A stretch of DNA of 64,000 bases from VRUE01 sp036265675 (GTDB lineage: Bacteria; Actinomycetota; Thermoleophilia; Solirubrobacterales; 70-9). This document shows, piece after piece, positions 47,810 through 55,492 of this stretch (position 1 is its first letter; the number at the start of each line of letters is the position of its first letter). Location: NCBI GenBank assembly GCA_036265675.1, contig DATAOP010000047.1:25646-89645 (forward strand), read 5' to 3'. Made by a program: the position numbers and the translations under genes. The notes beneath the pieces were generated by a model, which made no database searches, was not told the DNA's origin, and saw nothing but the letters and a program-made list of their open reading frames with translations.

Positions 47810-48796
47810 GTGAGCACTCCCGTCAAAGTCACAGTCACCGGCGCGGCCGGCCAGATCGGGTACGCGTTGCTGTTCCGGATCGCCAGCGGCCAGATGCTCG
47901 GCCCCGACACGCCGGTCGAGCTCAGCCTGCTCGAGATCCCGGATGCGGTCAAGGCCGCCGAGGGCACCGCGATGGAGCTCGACGACTGCGCCTTCCCGCT
48001 GCTCCGGAAGGTCGACATCTTCGATGACCCGACCCCGGCATTCAACGGCTGCAACGTCGGCCTCCTGGTCGGTGCCCGCCCGCGGGGCCCGGGCATGGAG
48101 CGCTCGGACCTGCTCGAGGCCAACGGCGGGATCTTCAAGCCGCAGGGCGAAGCGATCGCCGCCGGCGCCGCCGACGACATTCGGGTGCTGGTTGTCGGCA
48201 ACCCCGCCAACACCAACTGCCTGATCGCGCTTTCGAACGCCGACGGGGTCCCGCGCGAGCGCTTCAGTGCGATGATGAGGCTCGACCACAACCGGGCGGT
48301 CGCGCAGCTCGCCAACAAGCTCGGCCGCCAGATCTCCGACGTCACCAACATGACCGTCTGGGGGAACCACTCGACGACGCAGTACCCGGATCTCGTCAAC
48401 GCCCGTGTCGGCGGTTCGAGCGCCTGGGAGGAGGTCGACGACGAGGCATGGATCGCGGACGAGTTCATTCCGCGGGTGGCAAAGAGAGGTGCCGCGGTCA
48501 TCGAGGCTCGGGGCGCCTCCAGTGCGGCCTCCGCGGCCAATGCCGCGATCGATCACATCCACGACTGGGTGCTCGGCACCGCCGAGGGAGACTGGGTGTC
48601 GATGGGCGTGCCCGCCGACGGCTCCTACGGTGTCGAGGAGGGGATCGTGTCCGGCTTCCCGTGCTCCTGCTCCGGCGGCGAGTGGAAAATCGTCGAGGGC
48701 CTGGAGGTTCCGGAGTTCTCTCGCGGCCGGATCGACGCCAGCGTCGCCGAGCTCCGCGAGGAGCGGGACGCGGTCAGCGGGCTCGGGCTGGTCTAG
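47810..48796 (+). CDS. mdh: malate dehydrogenase
   Basis: 328-residue NAD-dependent enzyme interconverting malate and oxaloacetate. Rossmann VTVTGAAGQIGYALLFRIASGQMLG, the mobile loop VGARPRGPGMERSDLLEANG with the substrate Arg residues, VVGNPANTNCLIALSNA, RLDHNRAVAQLANKLG and the catalytic His in VWGNHSTTQYPDL. Length and motifs match the cytosolic/actinobacterial MDH class. GTG start; TGA-type end followed by a strong terminator. Confidence 0.97.
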   Translation: MSTPVKVTVTGAAGQIGYALLFRIASGQMLGPDTPVELSLLEIPDAVKAAEGTAMELDDCAFPLLRKVDIFDDPTPAFNGCNVGLLVGARPRGPGMERSDLLEANGGIFKPQGEAIAAGAADDIRVLVVGNPANTNCLIALSNADGVPRERFSAMMRLDHNRAVAQLANKLGRQISDVTNMTVWGNHSTTQYPDLVNARVGGSSAWEEVDDEAWIADEFIPRVAKRGAAVIEARGASSAASAANAAIDHIHDWVLGTAEGDWVSMGVPADGSYGVEEGIVSGFPCSCSGGEWKIVEGLEVPEFSRGRIDASVAELREERDAVSGLGLV

Positions 48797-48804
48797 AGAC
48801 GAGA

Positions 48805-48829
48805 GAGGCCGGCCCATTGGGCCGGCCTC
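48805..48829. terminator. bidirectional terminator between mdh and the wHTH gene
   Basis: GAGGCCGGCCC-ATT-GGGCCGGCCTC: perfect 11-bp GC stem with a 3-base loop, 8 bases after the mdh stop and 7 before the converging gene's end. It is suited to stop transcription from both sides. Confidence 0.8.
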
Positions 48830-48835
48830 CCGAGC

Positions 48836-49234
48836 TCATTTGGCGCTGTAGGCGCGCCCTTTCTTTTTGACGCGTCCTTCTTTCTCGAGCTCGCCAAGCA
48901 CCCTGTACAGGTAGTTGGGTTTGATTTTCATTTTTTTGGCGATTTCCGACGCCGAGATGCCGGGGTTTGTCTCGACCAGTTTCACGGCCTGATTGGCGCG
49001 GGTGCCGCCCGAGCGCCTGCGGCGGCGGCGGGTGGTGGTGGTTCCACCTTTGACTTTTTTCGCACCCGATCCTTTGGGCCGGCCACGGCGGCCTTTCCGA
49101 CGCCCTCCTTTTTTCGCTTTCCCGCCCAACTCCGAGAGCGCACGCTCGAGGCGCCTGCGCTCCTCGTCGAGCTCGGCGAGGCGTTTGGTGACCAGGTCCC
49201 GGGCCTCGTCAAGAACGTGTGTAGTGCTTGGCAT
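48836..49234 (-). CDS. AT-hook plus winged-helix DNA-binding protein
   Basis: 132-residue protein starting at ATG 49234 behind GAAAGGAC. A coiled N-terminal part (MPSTTHVLDEARDLVTKRLAELDEERRRLERALSELGG) leads to a basic linker with AT-hook-like GRRKGRRGRPKGSGAKK (G-R-P core) and RRRRRR. A C-terminal winged helix follows (RANQAVKLVETNPGISASEIAKKMKIKPNYLYRVLGELEKEGRVKKKGRAY). The build recalls histone-like, nucleoid-associated proteins of actinobacteria (Lsr2/HupB style) but is not either of those. Its upstream region carries three palindromes. Confidence 0.85.
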   Translation of the reverse strand: MPSTTHVLDEARDLVTKRLAELDEERRRLERALSELGGKAKKGGRRKGRRGRPKGSGAKKVKGGTTTTRRRRRRSGGTRANQAVKLVETNPGISASEIAKKMKIKPNYLYRVLGELEKEGRVKKKGRAYSAK

Positions 49235-49297
49235 TTGTGTCCTTTCGCCCCGTGCACCCTCATGGCAGCACGAGTTGTCAGCGGTTCGCGCCACCAG

Positions 49298-49353
49298 TGT
49301 GGCACAGCCACAGTGGTGTGTGATTGCACACTGGACGGTGTGGCAATGTCACA
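49298..49353. promoter_or_regulatory. three phased TGTG/CACA palindromes
   Basis: Upstream of the AT-hook/wHTH gene: TGTG-N7-CACA at 49298-49312, GTGTG-N4-CACAC at 49318-49331, and TGTG-N7-CACA at 49339-49353. The centres are about 20-21 bp apart, two helical turns each, so all would face the same side of DNA. Confidence 0.55.
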
Positions 49354-49374
49354 TCCAATCGACGGTTTGAATTT

Positions 49375-49388
49375 CCCGTCTATACGGG
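49375..49388 (-). terminator. small hairpin after the desaturase gene
   Basis: CCCGT-N4-ACGGG, 4 bases past the desaturase stop on the minus strand. Short stem without a clear T-run; only a possible terminator. Confidence 0.3.
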
Positions 49389-49392
49389 TGAC

Positions 49393-50283
49393 TCAGACGG
49401 TGCGCTGACGCTGACGCTCGGGTGTGATGCGAACCACGTTCCGGGCGATGCCGAGCCGCTCCATTGCGGCGATGATCAGACCGGACGGGTCGATCTCCCA
49501 CCTTCGCAGTCCGTGAACGGCGGAGCGCGGGAAGGCGTGGTGATTGTGGTGCCACGACTCTCCGAGTGACGGCAGGGCGAGCCAGAAGACGTTGGTGGAG
49601 CGATCGTCGGTGTCGAACCGTCTGCTGCCGAGGAAGTGACAGACAGAGTTGACGCTCCAGGTGATGTGGTGGACGAAGAAGATCCTGACAAGGCCCCCCC
49701 AGAGGAGGCCGGTCAGCGCTCCCGCAATCGAACCACTGACCAGGTACCCGGCTGCGGCCGGGATCGCGAGTCCGGCGAGGGTCAGCCAGCCGAAGTGACG
49801 GGAGATCAGGCGCATCCCGCGGTCCTCGTACAGGTCGGGGGCGTGGCGCTTCCAGTCGGCGCGGCCCTGAGTCGAGAGGAGCCACCCCGTATGGGCGTGC
49901 CAGAGGCCGGCGAGGACGCCGCGGGCGCCACCGTCGTGTCCGACGTGCGGGCTGTGGGGGTCGCCCTCGCGGTCGGTGTGGGCATGGTGCTTGCGATGGT
50001 CGGCAACCCAGGAGATGACCGGACCCTGGACCGCCATCGAGCCGAGTACGGCGAATGCGTACTCGACCGGCTTCGATGTCTGGAAGGAACGGTGGGTGAG
50101 CAGTCGGTGGTAGCCGACGGTGATCCCGACCGCGGTCAGCAGGTACATGCAGGCCGCGATCACGATGTCGGCGGCGCTGACGACCTCGTTCCAGAGCAGG
50201 ACCACCGCCGCGATCGTGGCCGCGAATGGGACGACCACGGCGCCGAGGTTCACCGCCTTCTCGAGCCTGCTCATGTTCCGCAT
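49393..50283 (-). CDS. acyl-CoA/acyl-lipid desaturase (delta-9 type)
   Basis: About 296 residues from ATG 50283; a second ATG at 50274 and a TTG at 50310 are alternatives. Membrane di-iron desaturase with the three histidine boxes: GYHRLLTHRSFQ (HxxxxH), ADHRKHHAHTD (HxxHH) and SWHHNHHAFPRS (HxxHH). Four membrane helices, e.g. FAATIAAVVLLWNEVVSAADIVIAACMYLL. Introduces a double bond in C16-C18 acyl chains and so tunes membrane fluidity. Divergent from a PucR regulator, which may control it. Confidence 0.95.
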   Translation of the reverse strand: MRNMSRLEKAVNLGAVVVPFAATIAAVVLLWNEVVSAADIVIAACMYLLTAVGITVGYHRLLTHRSFQTSKPVEYAFAVLGSMAVQGPVISWVADHRKHHAHTDREGDPHSPHVGHDGGARGVLAGLWHAHTGWLLSTQGRADWKRHAPDLYEDRGMRLISRHFGWLTLAGLAIPAAAGYLVSGSIAGALTGLLWGGLVRIFFVHHITWSVNSVCHFLGSRRFDTDDRSTNVFWLALPSLGESWHHNHHAFPRSAVHGLRRWEIDPSGLIIAAMERLGIARNVVRITPERQRQRTV

Positions 50284-50340
50284 GAGAAGAAGGTACCTGT
50301 GACTTTCCAACAGGAATTAGGCTTAGCCCACGTTCTCACG

Positions 50341-50353
50341 CATAATTTTTATG
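50341..50353. promoter_or_regulatory. A/T-rich palindrome in desaturase/pucR gap
   Basis: CATAA-TTT-TTATG, in the divergent intergenic region 7 bases before the PucR-family ATG. Candidate binding site for that regulator or for a promoter -10. Confidence 0.35.
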
Positions 50354-50359
50354 AGCTAG

Positions 50360-51568
50360 ATGACAAAAACCGCCCATTCCGAGCCCTGGCGCGAGCTTCC
50401 AACCGAGGTCGCCGACCTGATCGAGCCCGAGCTTGAGGCCGTGACCGGGGAGATCCTGGCCTCGATCGCCCGCGAGGTCCCCGAGTACGCGCGGCCGCTC
50501 GAGGGCAGCTTCGGGCGGGGCGTGCGGACCGGCGTCGGCGAGGCGCTGTCCCAGTTCGTTGCCCTGGTCCGCGACCCCGACGCCGGCCGCGAGCCGGGCC
50601 GCGAGGTCTACCTTGCGCTCGGCCGCGGAGAGCTGCGCCAGGGACGCACCCTCGACTCGCTCCAGGCCGCCTACCGCGTCGGCGCGCGGGTCGCCTGGCG
50701 GCACCTTTCGGCGACCGGCCGCAGGGCGGGGCTCGACCCCGAGGCGCTGAGCCTTCTCGCCGAGTCGATCTTCGCCTACATCGACGAACTCTCGGCCGAC
50801 TCGGTCGAGGGCTTCGCCCAGGCCCAGTCCGAGCGCGATGACGTCCGCAGGCGCCGCCGCCGCGAGCTGGCGACGCTCCTCGTCGACGATGCCGTCACCA
50901 GCGAGGCCGACGCCCGCGCCGCGGCCCAGGCTGCCGGCTGGGCGCTGCCCCGCCGGGCCGCGGCCGCGGCCTGCGCCGAGGAGGATCTTGGCCGGATCGC
51001 ACGCCGCCTTCCGGCCGACTGCCTCGCCGTCGAGCTCGACGCCCTCGGTTGCGTGCTTGTTCCCGACCCGGACGGGCCCGGGCGCTCCGCCGCCCTCCGG
51101 CAGGCCGCCCGCGCGGCCATGCTGGCGATCGGTCCCGCCGGTCCGCCGGCCGAGCTCGCCGCCTCCTGGTCGCTGGCGAGGATGACGCTGAACGCCGCCG
51201 CCGCGGGCGCCCTGCCGGGCGACGGCGCGGTCGTCGCCGACGATCACCTCGCCGCCCTGATGCTGTTCGAGGGGCGGCGGCTGGCGCGGCGGATGGCGGT
51301 GCGGCGGCTCGCACCGCTCGAGGAGCTGACCGATCGCAGCGCGGAGCGGATGCGGGAGACGGCGCTCGCCTACATCGACCATGGCGGCAACGCGGTCGCG
51401 ATGGCGCGGGCGCTGCACCTCCACCCGCAGACGGTGCGCTACCGCGTCAACCGGCTGCGGGAGCTGCTCGGCGAGCAGCTCGACGATCCTGACGCGCGGT
51501 TCGAGCTCGAGGTCGCCCTGCGGACACAAAACGCCGCCTCCTCTGCTCTCGCTCGCGCGCGCCCATGA
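50360..51568 (+). CDS. PucR-family transcriptional regulator
   Basis: 402-residue cytoplasmic regulator. The N-terminal 170 residues are helical (LPTEVADLIEPELEAVTGEILASIAREVPEYARPLEGSFGRGVRTGVGEALSQFVALV, then QGRTLDSLQAAYRVGARVAWRHLSATG), the RsbRD-like/PucR sensor part. A middle domain of degenerate GGDEF fold lies at about 180-300. The C-terminal PucR helix-turn-helix is RMRETALAYIDHGGNAVAMARALHLHPQTVRYRVNRLRELLGEQLDDPDARFELEVALR. Divergent from the desaturase gene by 76 bases. Confidence 0.92.
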   Translation: MTKTAHSEPWRELPTEVADLIEPELEAVTGEILASIAREVPEYARPLEGSFGRGVRTGVGEALSQFVALVRDPDAGREPGREVYLALGRGELRQGRTLDSLQAAYRVGARVAWRHLSATGRRAGLDPEALSLLAESIFAYIDELSADSVEGFAQAQSERDDVRRRRRRELATLLVDDAVTSEADARAAAQAAGWALPRRAAAAACAEEDLGRIARRLPADCLAVELDALGCVLVPDPDGPGRSAALRQAARAAMLAIGPAGPPAELAASWSLARMTLNAAAAGALPGDGAVVADDHLAALMLFEGRRLARRMAVRRLAPLEELTDRSAERMRETALAYIDHGGNAVAMARALHLHPQTVRYRVNRLRELLGEQLDDPDARFELEVALRTQNAASSALARARP

Positions 51569-51611
51569 TCACCGGCGATCTCGCGCGCTCGCTTCCGCGT
51601 CCGGGGCGGCT

Positions 51612-52238
51612 TTAGTCGCGGCGGCGGCGGGGCAGGGTCCGGAAGACCACGTCCCAGATCGGCGAGGAGACGCCGAAGCCGAAGCGGTGATCCTGGAAGT
51701 GGTGCCGCATGTGCTGCTCGCGCAGCTTTCGGCCCAGCTTCGACTTCGGCACGAAGTGATGGACGTAGTAATGCGTGTAGTCGTAGACCAGGTAGCCGGC
51801 GATCAGGCCGGCGAAGACCGGATAGGCCTCCGGGGTGCCGAAGATCAGGGTGAAGCCGAAGAAGAAGAGCGCCGCGAGGGGGATCGAGACCGCCGGCGGC
51901 ATCACCAAGCGGAGCTTGTCGTTGGGGTGGTCGTGGTGGATGCCGTGGATGATGAAGTGCATCCGGCGCCCGAAGGCATTGTCGGGTTCCCAGTGGAAGA
52001 TCAGCCGATGCAGCCAGTACTCGGTCAGGGTCCAGATCCCGAGCCCGGCGATGGTCAGCAGCACCAGGGTCCAGGCGGCAAGGCCGCGGTCGGCGCCCAG
52101 CCACTCCATCACCACGATCACCGGGATGAAGATCAGCGCCGGGATCGCGGGGTGGACCCGGGAGAAGAAGTTGAGGAATTCGCTCTCGAACAGCTGCGGT
52201 GAGTCCGCCAGCTTCTCGGACCGGTTGTGAGCCTCCAT
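51612..52238 (-). CDS. fatty acid hydroxylase / sterol desaturase family protein
   Basis: 208-residue membrane di-iron enzyme starting at ATG 52238. Histidine clusters: TEYWLHRLIFHWEPDN, HFIIHGIHHDHPNDKLRLVMP, YDYTHYYVHHFVPKS and REQHMRHHFQDHRFGFGVSSPIWDVVF. Four helices. The H-G-x-H-H-x-x-P-x-D pattern is that of fatty acid 2-hydroxylase (FA2H/Scs7) rather than carotenoid hydroxylase. Probably 2-hydroxylates membrane lipid chains. With the desaturase 1.4 kb away it suggests a lipid-tailoring cluster around the PucR regulator. Confidence 0.92.
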   Translation of the reverse strand: MEAHNRSEKLADSPQLFESEFLNFFSRVHPAIPALIFIPVIVVMEWLGADRGLAAWTLVLLTIAGLGIWTLTEYWLHRLIFHWEPDNAFGRRMHFIIHGIHHDHPNDKLRLVMPPAVSIPLAALFFFGFTLIFGTPEAYPVFAGLIAGYLVYDYTHYYVHHFVPKSKLGRKLREQHMRHHFQDHRFGFGVSSPIWDVVFRTLPRRRRD

Positions 52239-52373
52239 CACACCCAATGGTAACGATGGCGAATCCGTCGCCCGCAACACGCGGGGAAGATGTGACGGGC
52301 TCGTTTCAAAGAGGTTGCGCTTTGCGGGAATGCCGCTGGCGGAAGCGTGCCGAGGATGCCATTCTCCGCCGCG

Positions 52374-52571
52374 ATGCCGCGCAAGCCGAAGCCGCCGACC
52401 TGTGAGGACTGCTACTTCCACCAGAACCTTCTCTGCGCGCTCGACCTCGGCCGGCCCTGCACGACCTTCCGCCCGAACCGGCCCGAGGGCCTGGTCCCGC
52501 CCCGCCAGCCTGTGCTCCTGATGCGCCCGCCCCGCTGGGCGAACCAGGCTCAATCGCGCGTCGCCGCCTAG
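52374..52571 (+). CDS. small four-cysteine protein
   Basis: 65-residue protein from ATG 52374. MPRKPKPPTCEDCYFHQNLLCALDLGRPCTTFRPNRPEGLVPPRQP contains C-x2-C-x7-C-x8-C, a likely zinc- or cluster-binding knuckle. The tail is Pro/Arg-rich. The CEDCYF..N.LCAL....PC.TFRP pattern looks conserved rather than random, and a start codon in good context favours a real gene. No function can be assigned. Confidence 0.65.
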   Translation: MPRKPKPPTCEDCYFHQNLLCALDLGRPCTTFRPNRPEGLVPPRQPVLLMRPPRWANQAQSRVAA

Positions 52572-52617
52572 CCTGGCCAGGCCGGACCCGGGCGCCGGGC
52601 CTGGTTATGTTTTGCCT

Positions 52618-53061
52618 ATGCCCCAGCGCGACGTGTTCGTCAATTTCGCCCGCATGCGGCGGGAGATGGACGAGATGCTCGGTGGTGGCTGGGGCCGCAC
52701 GGCCTATGTCAGCCGCCGCAGCACCGGCTTCTCGCCCAACATCGACGTCTACTACTGCGGTGACCCCCAGCGGGCCGTGATCAAGGTCGACCTCGCCGGG
52801 GTCGACCTCGACGCGGTCGGGATCGAGGTCAGCGGCAGGGCCTTGGCGATCGTCGGCGAGCGACCGGTCCAGGAGACCGAGGGGCGCGTCTATCAGCAGG
52901 TCGAGATCCCGTCCGGGCCGTTCCGGCGGGTCGTCGAGCTTCAGGCCGAGGTCGACCCCGACCGGGCGAAGGCCAATTACGAGGACGGGATCCTGCGGAT
53001 CGACCTCCCGCTCCGCGACCCCGCCGAGACGACACGCCAAGTTCCGATAGGGCGGGAGTAG
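52618..53061 (+). CDS. Hsp20-family small heat-shock protein
   Basis: 147 residues from ATG 52618. The alpha-crystallin domain spans about residues 40-135: SPNIDVYYCGDPQRAVIKVDLAGVDLDAVGIEVSGRALAIVGERPVQETEGRVYQQVEIPSGPFRRVVELQAEVDPDRAKANYEDGILRIDLPL, with the closing G-I-L-x-I/V-x-L/I-P motif. The short C terminus ends in a V-P-I tail that can act as the I-x-I/V assembly motif. ATP-independent holdase. Lies 29 bases upstream of lon, likely the same proteostasis transcript. Confidence 0.93.
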   Translation: MPQRDVFVNFARMRREMDEMLGGGWGRTAYVSRRSTGFSPNIDVYYCGDPQRAVIKVDLAGVDLDAVGIEVSGRALAIVGERPVQETEGRVYQQVEIPSGPFRRVVELQAEVDPDRAKANYEDGILRIDLPLRDPAETTRQVPIGRE

Positions 53062-53090
53062 CCATATGACCCGCGGCGGGGAGGCCTGAG

Positions 53091-55478
53091 ATGGAGGGGA
53101 CTCCGGCCCTCGAAGTCGTCGAGTCACCGCTCGACCCCGAGGATGCGATTCGGGCCAGCCAGCCGCTGCCCGACGCTCTGCCGGTTCTTCCCCTGCGCGA
53201 GACGGTCACCTTCCCCGAGACGCTGACCCCGCTCGCGGTCGGCCAGGAGCGCTCGATCAAGCTGGTCGACGACGTCCTCGGCGCCAACCGGATGCTGGTG
53301 ATGGTCGCCGCCCGCAGCCCCGAGCTCGAGGAACCGGGTCCGTCCGATCTCTACGAGGTCGGGGTCGTCGGCGTCGTCGCCCGGATGATCAAAGTCCCGG
53401 ACGGATCGCTGCGGATCCTCGTCCAGGGGACGCAGCGGGTTCGGCTCGGCCCCTACGTCGCCGAGGAGCCCTACCTCGTCGCCCGGATCGCCGAGCTGCC
53501 CGACACGGTCGCCGACGGGCCCGAGCTGCAGGCGCTGACCCGCAACGTCCAGCGCACCTTCTCGGAGATCGTCGAGCAGATCCCCTACCTGCCCGAAGAG
53601 CTGCAGATGGCGGTCGCCAATATCGACGACCCGGCGGCGCTCGGCCACCTGATCGCCGGCGCGCTGCGGATCTCGACCGAGGAGAAGCAGCAGCTGCTGG
53701 AGGAGGTGGACGTCGTCGCCCGCCTCCGTCACCTGTCTCAGATCCTTGCCCGCGAGCTCGAGGTGGTCCAGCTCGGCACCCAGATTCAGTCCCAGGTCGA
53801 GTCGGAGATCGACAAAGGCCAGCGCGAGTTCTTCCTGCGCCAGCAGCTGAAAGCGATCCAGGACGAGCTCGGCGAGGGCGACGAGCAGCAGGCCGAGGTC
53901 AACGAGCTGCGCCTGCGGATCGAGGAGGCGGAACTGCCTGAGCACGCCCGCAAAGCCGCCGACCGCGAGCTCTCGCGGCTCGAGAAACTGCCGCCGGCCG
54001 CGGCCGAGCACGGCGTCATCCGCACCTACCTCGAGTGGCTGGTCGAGCTGCCCTGGTCGAAGGAGACCGAGGACAACCTCGACATCGGCCACGCCCGCGA
54101 GGTCCTCGACGCCGACCACTACGACCTCGAGAAGGTCAAGGACCGGATCCTCGAGTACCTGGCGGTGCGCAAGCTCAACCCCGAGTCGCCGGGACCGATC
54201 CTCTGCTTCGTCGGCCCGCCCGGCGTCGGCAAGACCAGCCTCGGCAAATCGATCGCCCGCGCCCTCGGTCGGGAGTTCGAGCGGATCTCGGTCGGCGGCG
54301 TCCGCGACGAGGCCGAGATCCGGGGCCACCGCCGCACCTACATAGGTGCGCTGCCGGGGACGATCATCCGCGCGCTCCGCGACGCCGGCTCCCGCAACCC
54401 GGTGTTCATGATCGACGAGATCGACAAGATGGGCGCCGACTTCCGCGGCGACCCCGCCTCGGCGATGCTCGAGGTCCTCGACCCGGCCCAGAACGACTCC
54501 TTCCGCGATCACTACCTGGACCTCGAGTTCGACCTCTCCGACGTCGTCTTCATCGCGACCGCGAACATCCTCGACACGATCCCGAGCCCACTGCTCGACC
54601 GGATGGAGACGATCGAGCTCGCCGGCTACACGATCGACGAGAAGAAGCACATCGCCCGCCGCTACCTGGTCCCGCGCCAGATTGAGGCCAACGGGCTGAA
54701 GCCGTCGCAGATCGAGTTCGCCGACCCGGCCCTCGTCGCGATCATCGAGGAGTACACGCGCGAGGCCGGGGTCCGCAATCTCGAGCGCCAGATCGGGACG
54801 GTCTGCCGCAAAATCGCGCGCGAAGTTGCCGAGGGGAAGGTCGACGGCAAGGTGAAGATCTCGGCAAAACGCGCCCGCGAGCTGCTCGGCCGCCGCCGCG
54901 TCTTCGCCGAGCAGCGACGGCGGACCAAGGACCCGGGGGTGGCGACCGGCCTTGCCTGGACCCCGACCGGCGGCGACGTCCTCTTCATCGAGGCGACCGC
55001 GGCGAGGCCCGGCAGCGGCAAGCTGACGATCACCGGCCAGCTCGGCGACGTGATGCGGGAGTCGGCCCAGGCGGCGCTCTCCTACGTCCGCGGGCACTGG
55101 CAGGAGCTCGCGCCCGGGCTCGACCCGGAGTGGTTCCCGAACAACGACATCCACATCCACGTCCCTGCCGGCGCCGTCCCGAAGGACGGCCCCTCGGCAG
55201 GGGTGGCGATGACCGTCGCCCTCGCCTCGCTGATCTCGGGCCGGCCGGTCTCAAACCAGGTCGCGATGACCGGCGAGGTGACCCTGACGGGTCAGGTGCT
55301 GCCGATCGGCGGCCTCAAGGAGAAGTCGCTCGCCGCCCAGCGGGCCGGGATCAAGCGGGTCATCGTCCCCGAGCGCAACGAGGGCGACGTCGAGGAGATC
55401 CCCGAGCACGAGCGGGCCGACCTCGAGTTCGTCTACGTCGACGAGGTCTCTGCGGCGATCGAGGCCGCGCTGGAATAG
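53091..55478 (+). CDS. lon: ATP-dependent protease Lon (LonA)
   Basis: 795-residue protease. N-terminal substrate domain (LPVLPLRETVTFPETLTPLAVGQERS), a coiled helix (QIQSQVESEIDKGQREFFLRQQLKAIQDELGEGDEQQ), AAA+ core with Walker A CFVGPPGVGKTSLGKSIARAL near residue 373 and Walker B PVFMIDEIDKMG, and the C-terminal protease. The catalytic Ser lies in PKDGPSAGVAMTVALASLISG (near 702) and the Lys in GGLKEKSLAAQRAG. Degrades misfolded and regulatory proteins. Follows an Hsp20 gene. Confidence 0.97.
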   Translation: MEGTPALEVVESPLDPEDAIRASQPLPDALPVLPLRETVTFPETLTPLAVGQERSIKLVDDVLGANRMLVMVAARSPELEEPGPSDLYEVGVVGVVARMIKVPDGSLRILVQGTQRVRLGPYVAEEPYLVARIAELPDTVADGPELQALTRNVQRTFSEIVEQIPYLPEELQMAVANIDDPAALGHLIAGALRISTEEKQQLLEEVDVVARLRHLSQILARELEVVQLGTQIQSQVESEIDKGQREFFLRQQLKAIQDELGEGDEQQAEVNELRLRIEEAELPEHARKAADRELSRLEKLPPAAAEHGVIRTYLEWLVELPWSKETEDNLDIGHAREVLDADHYDLEKVKDRILEYLAVRKLNPESPGPILCFVGPPGVGKTSLGKSIARALGREFERISVGGVRDEAEIRGHRRTYIGALPGTIIRALRDAGSRNPVFMIDEIDKMGADFRGDPASAMLEVLDPAQNDSFRDHYLDLEFDLSDVVFIATANILDTIPSPLLDRMETIELAGYTIDEKKHIARRYLVPRQIEANGLKPSQIEFADPALVAIIEEYTREAGVRNLERQIGTVCRKIAREVAEGKVDGKVKISAKRARELLGRRRVFAEQRRRTKDPGVATGLAWTPTGGDVLFIEATAARPGSGKLTITGQLGDVMRESAQAALSYVRGHWQELAPGLDPEWFPNNDIHIHVPAGAVPKDGPSAGVAMTVALASLISGRPVSNQVAMTGEVTLTGQVLPIGGLKEKSLAAQRAGIKRVIVPERNEGDVEEIPEHERADLEFVYVDEVSAAIEAALE

Positions 55479-55492
55479 GAGCGGGAGCGACC

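Noticed and set aside
49298..49353. Canonical CRP site
   Set aside because: Spacing and inner bases do not fit TGTGA-N6-TCACA. The sites are reported only as palindromes.
53124..55160. 678-residue minus-strand frame opposite lon
   Set aside because: Composition (runs of Asp/Val/Leu/Gly) is the usual antisense shadow of a GC-rich gene; Lon on the plus strand is complete with all motifs.
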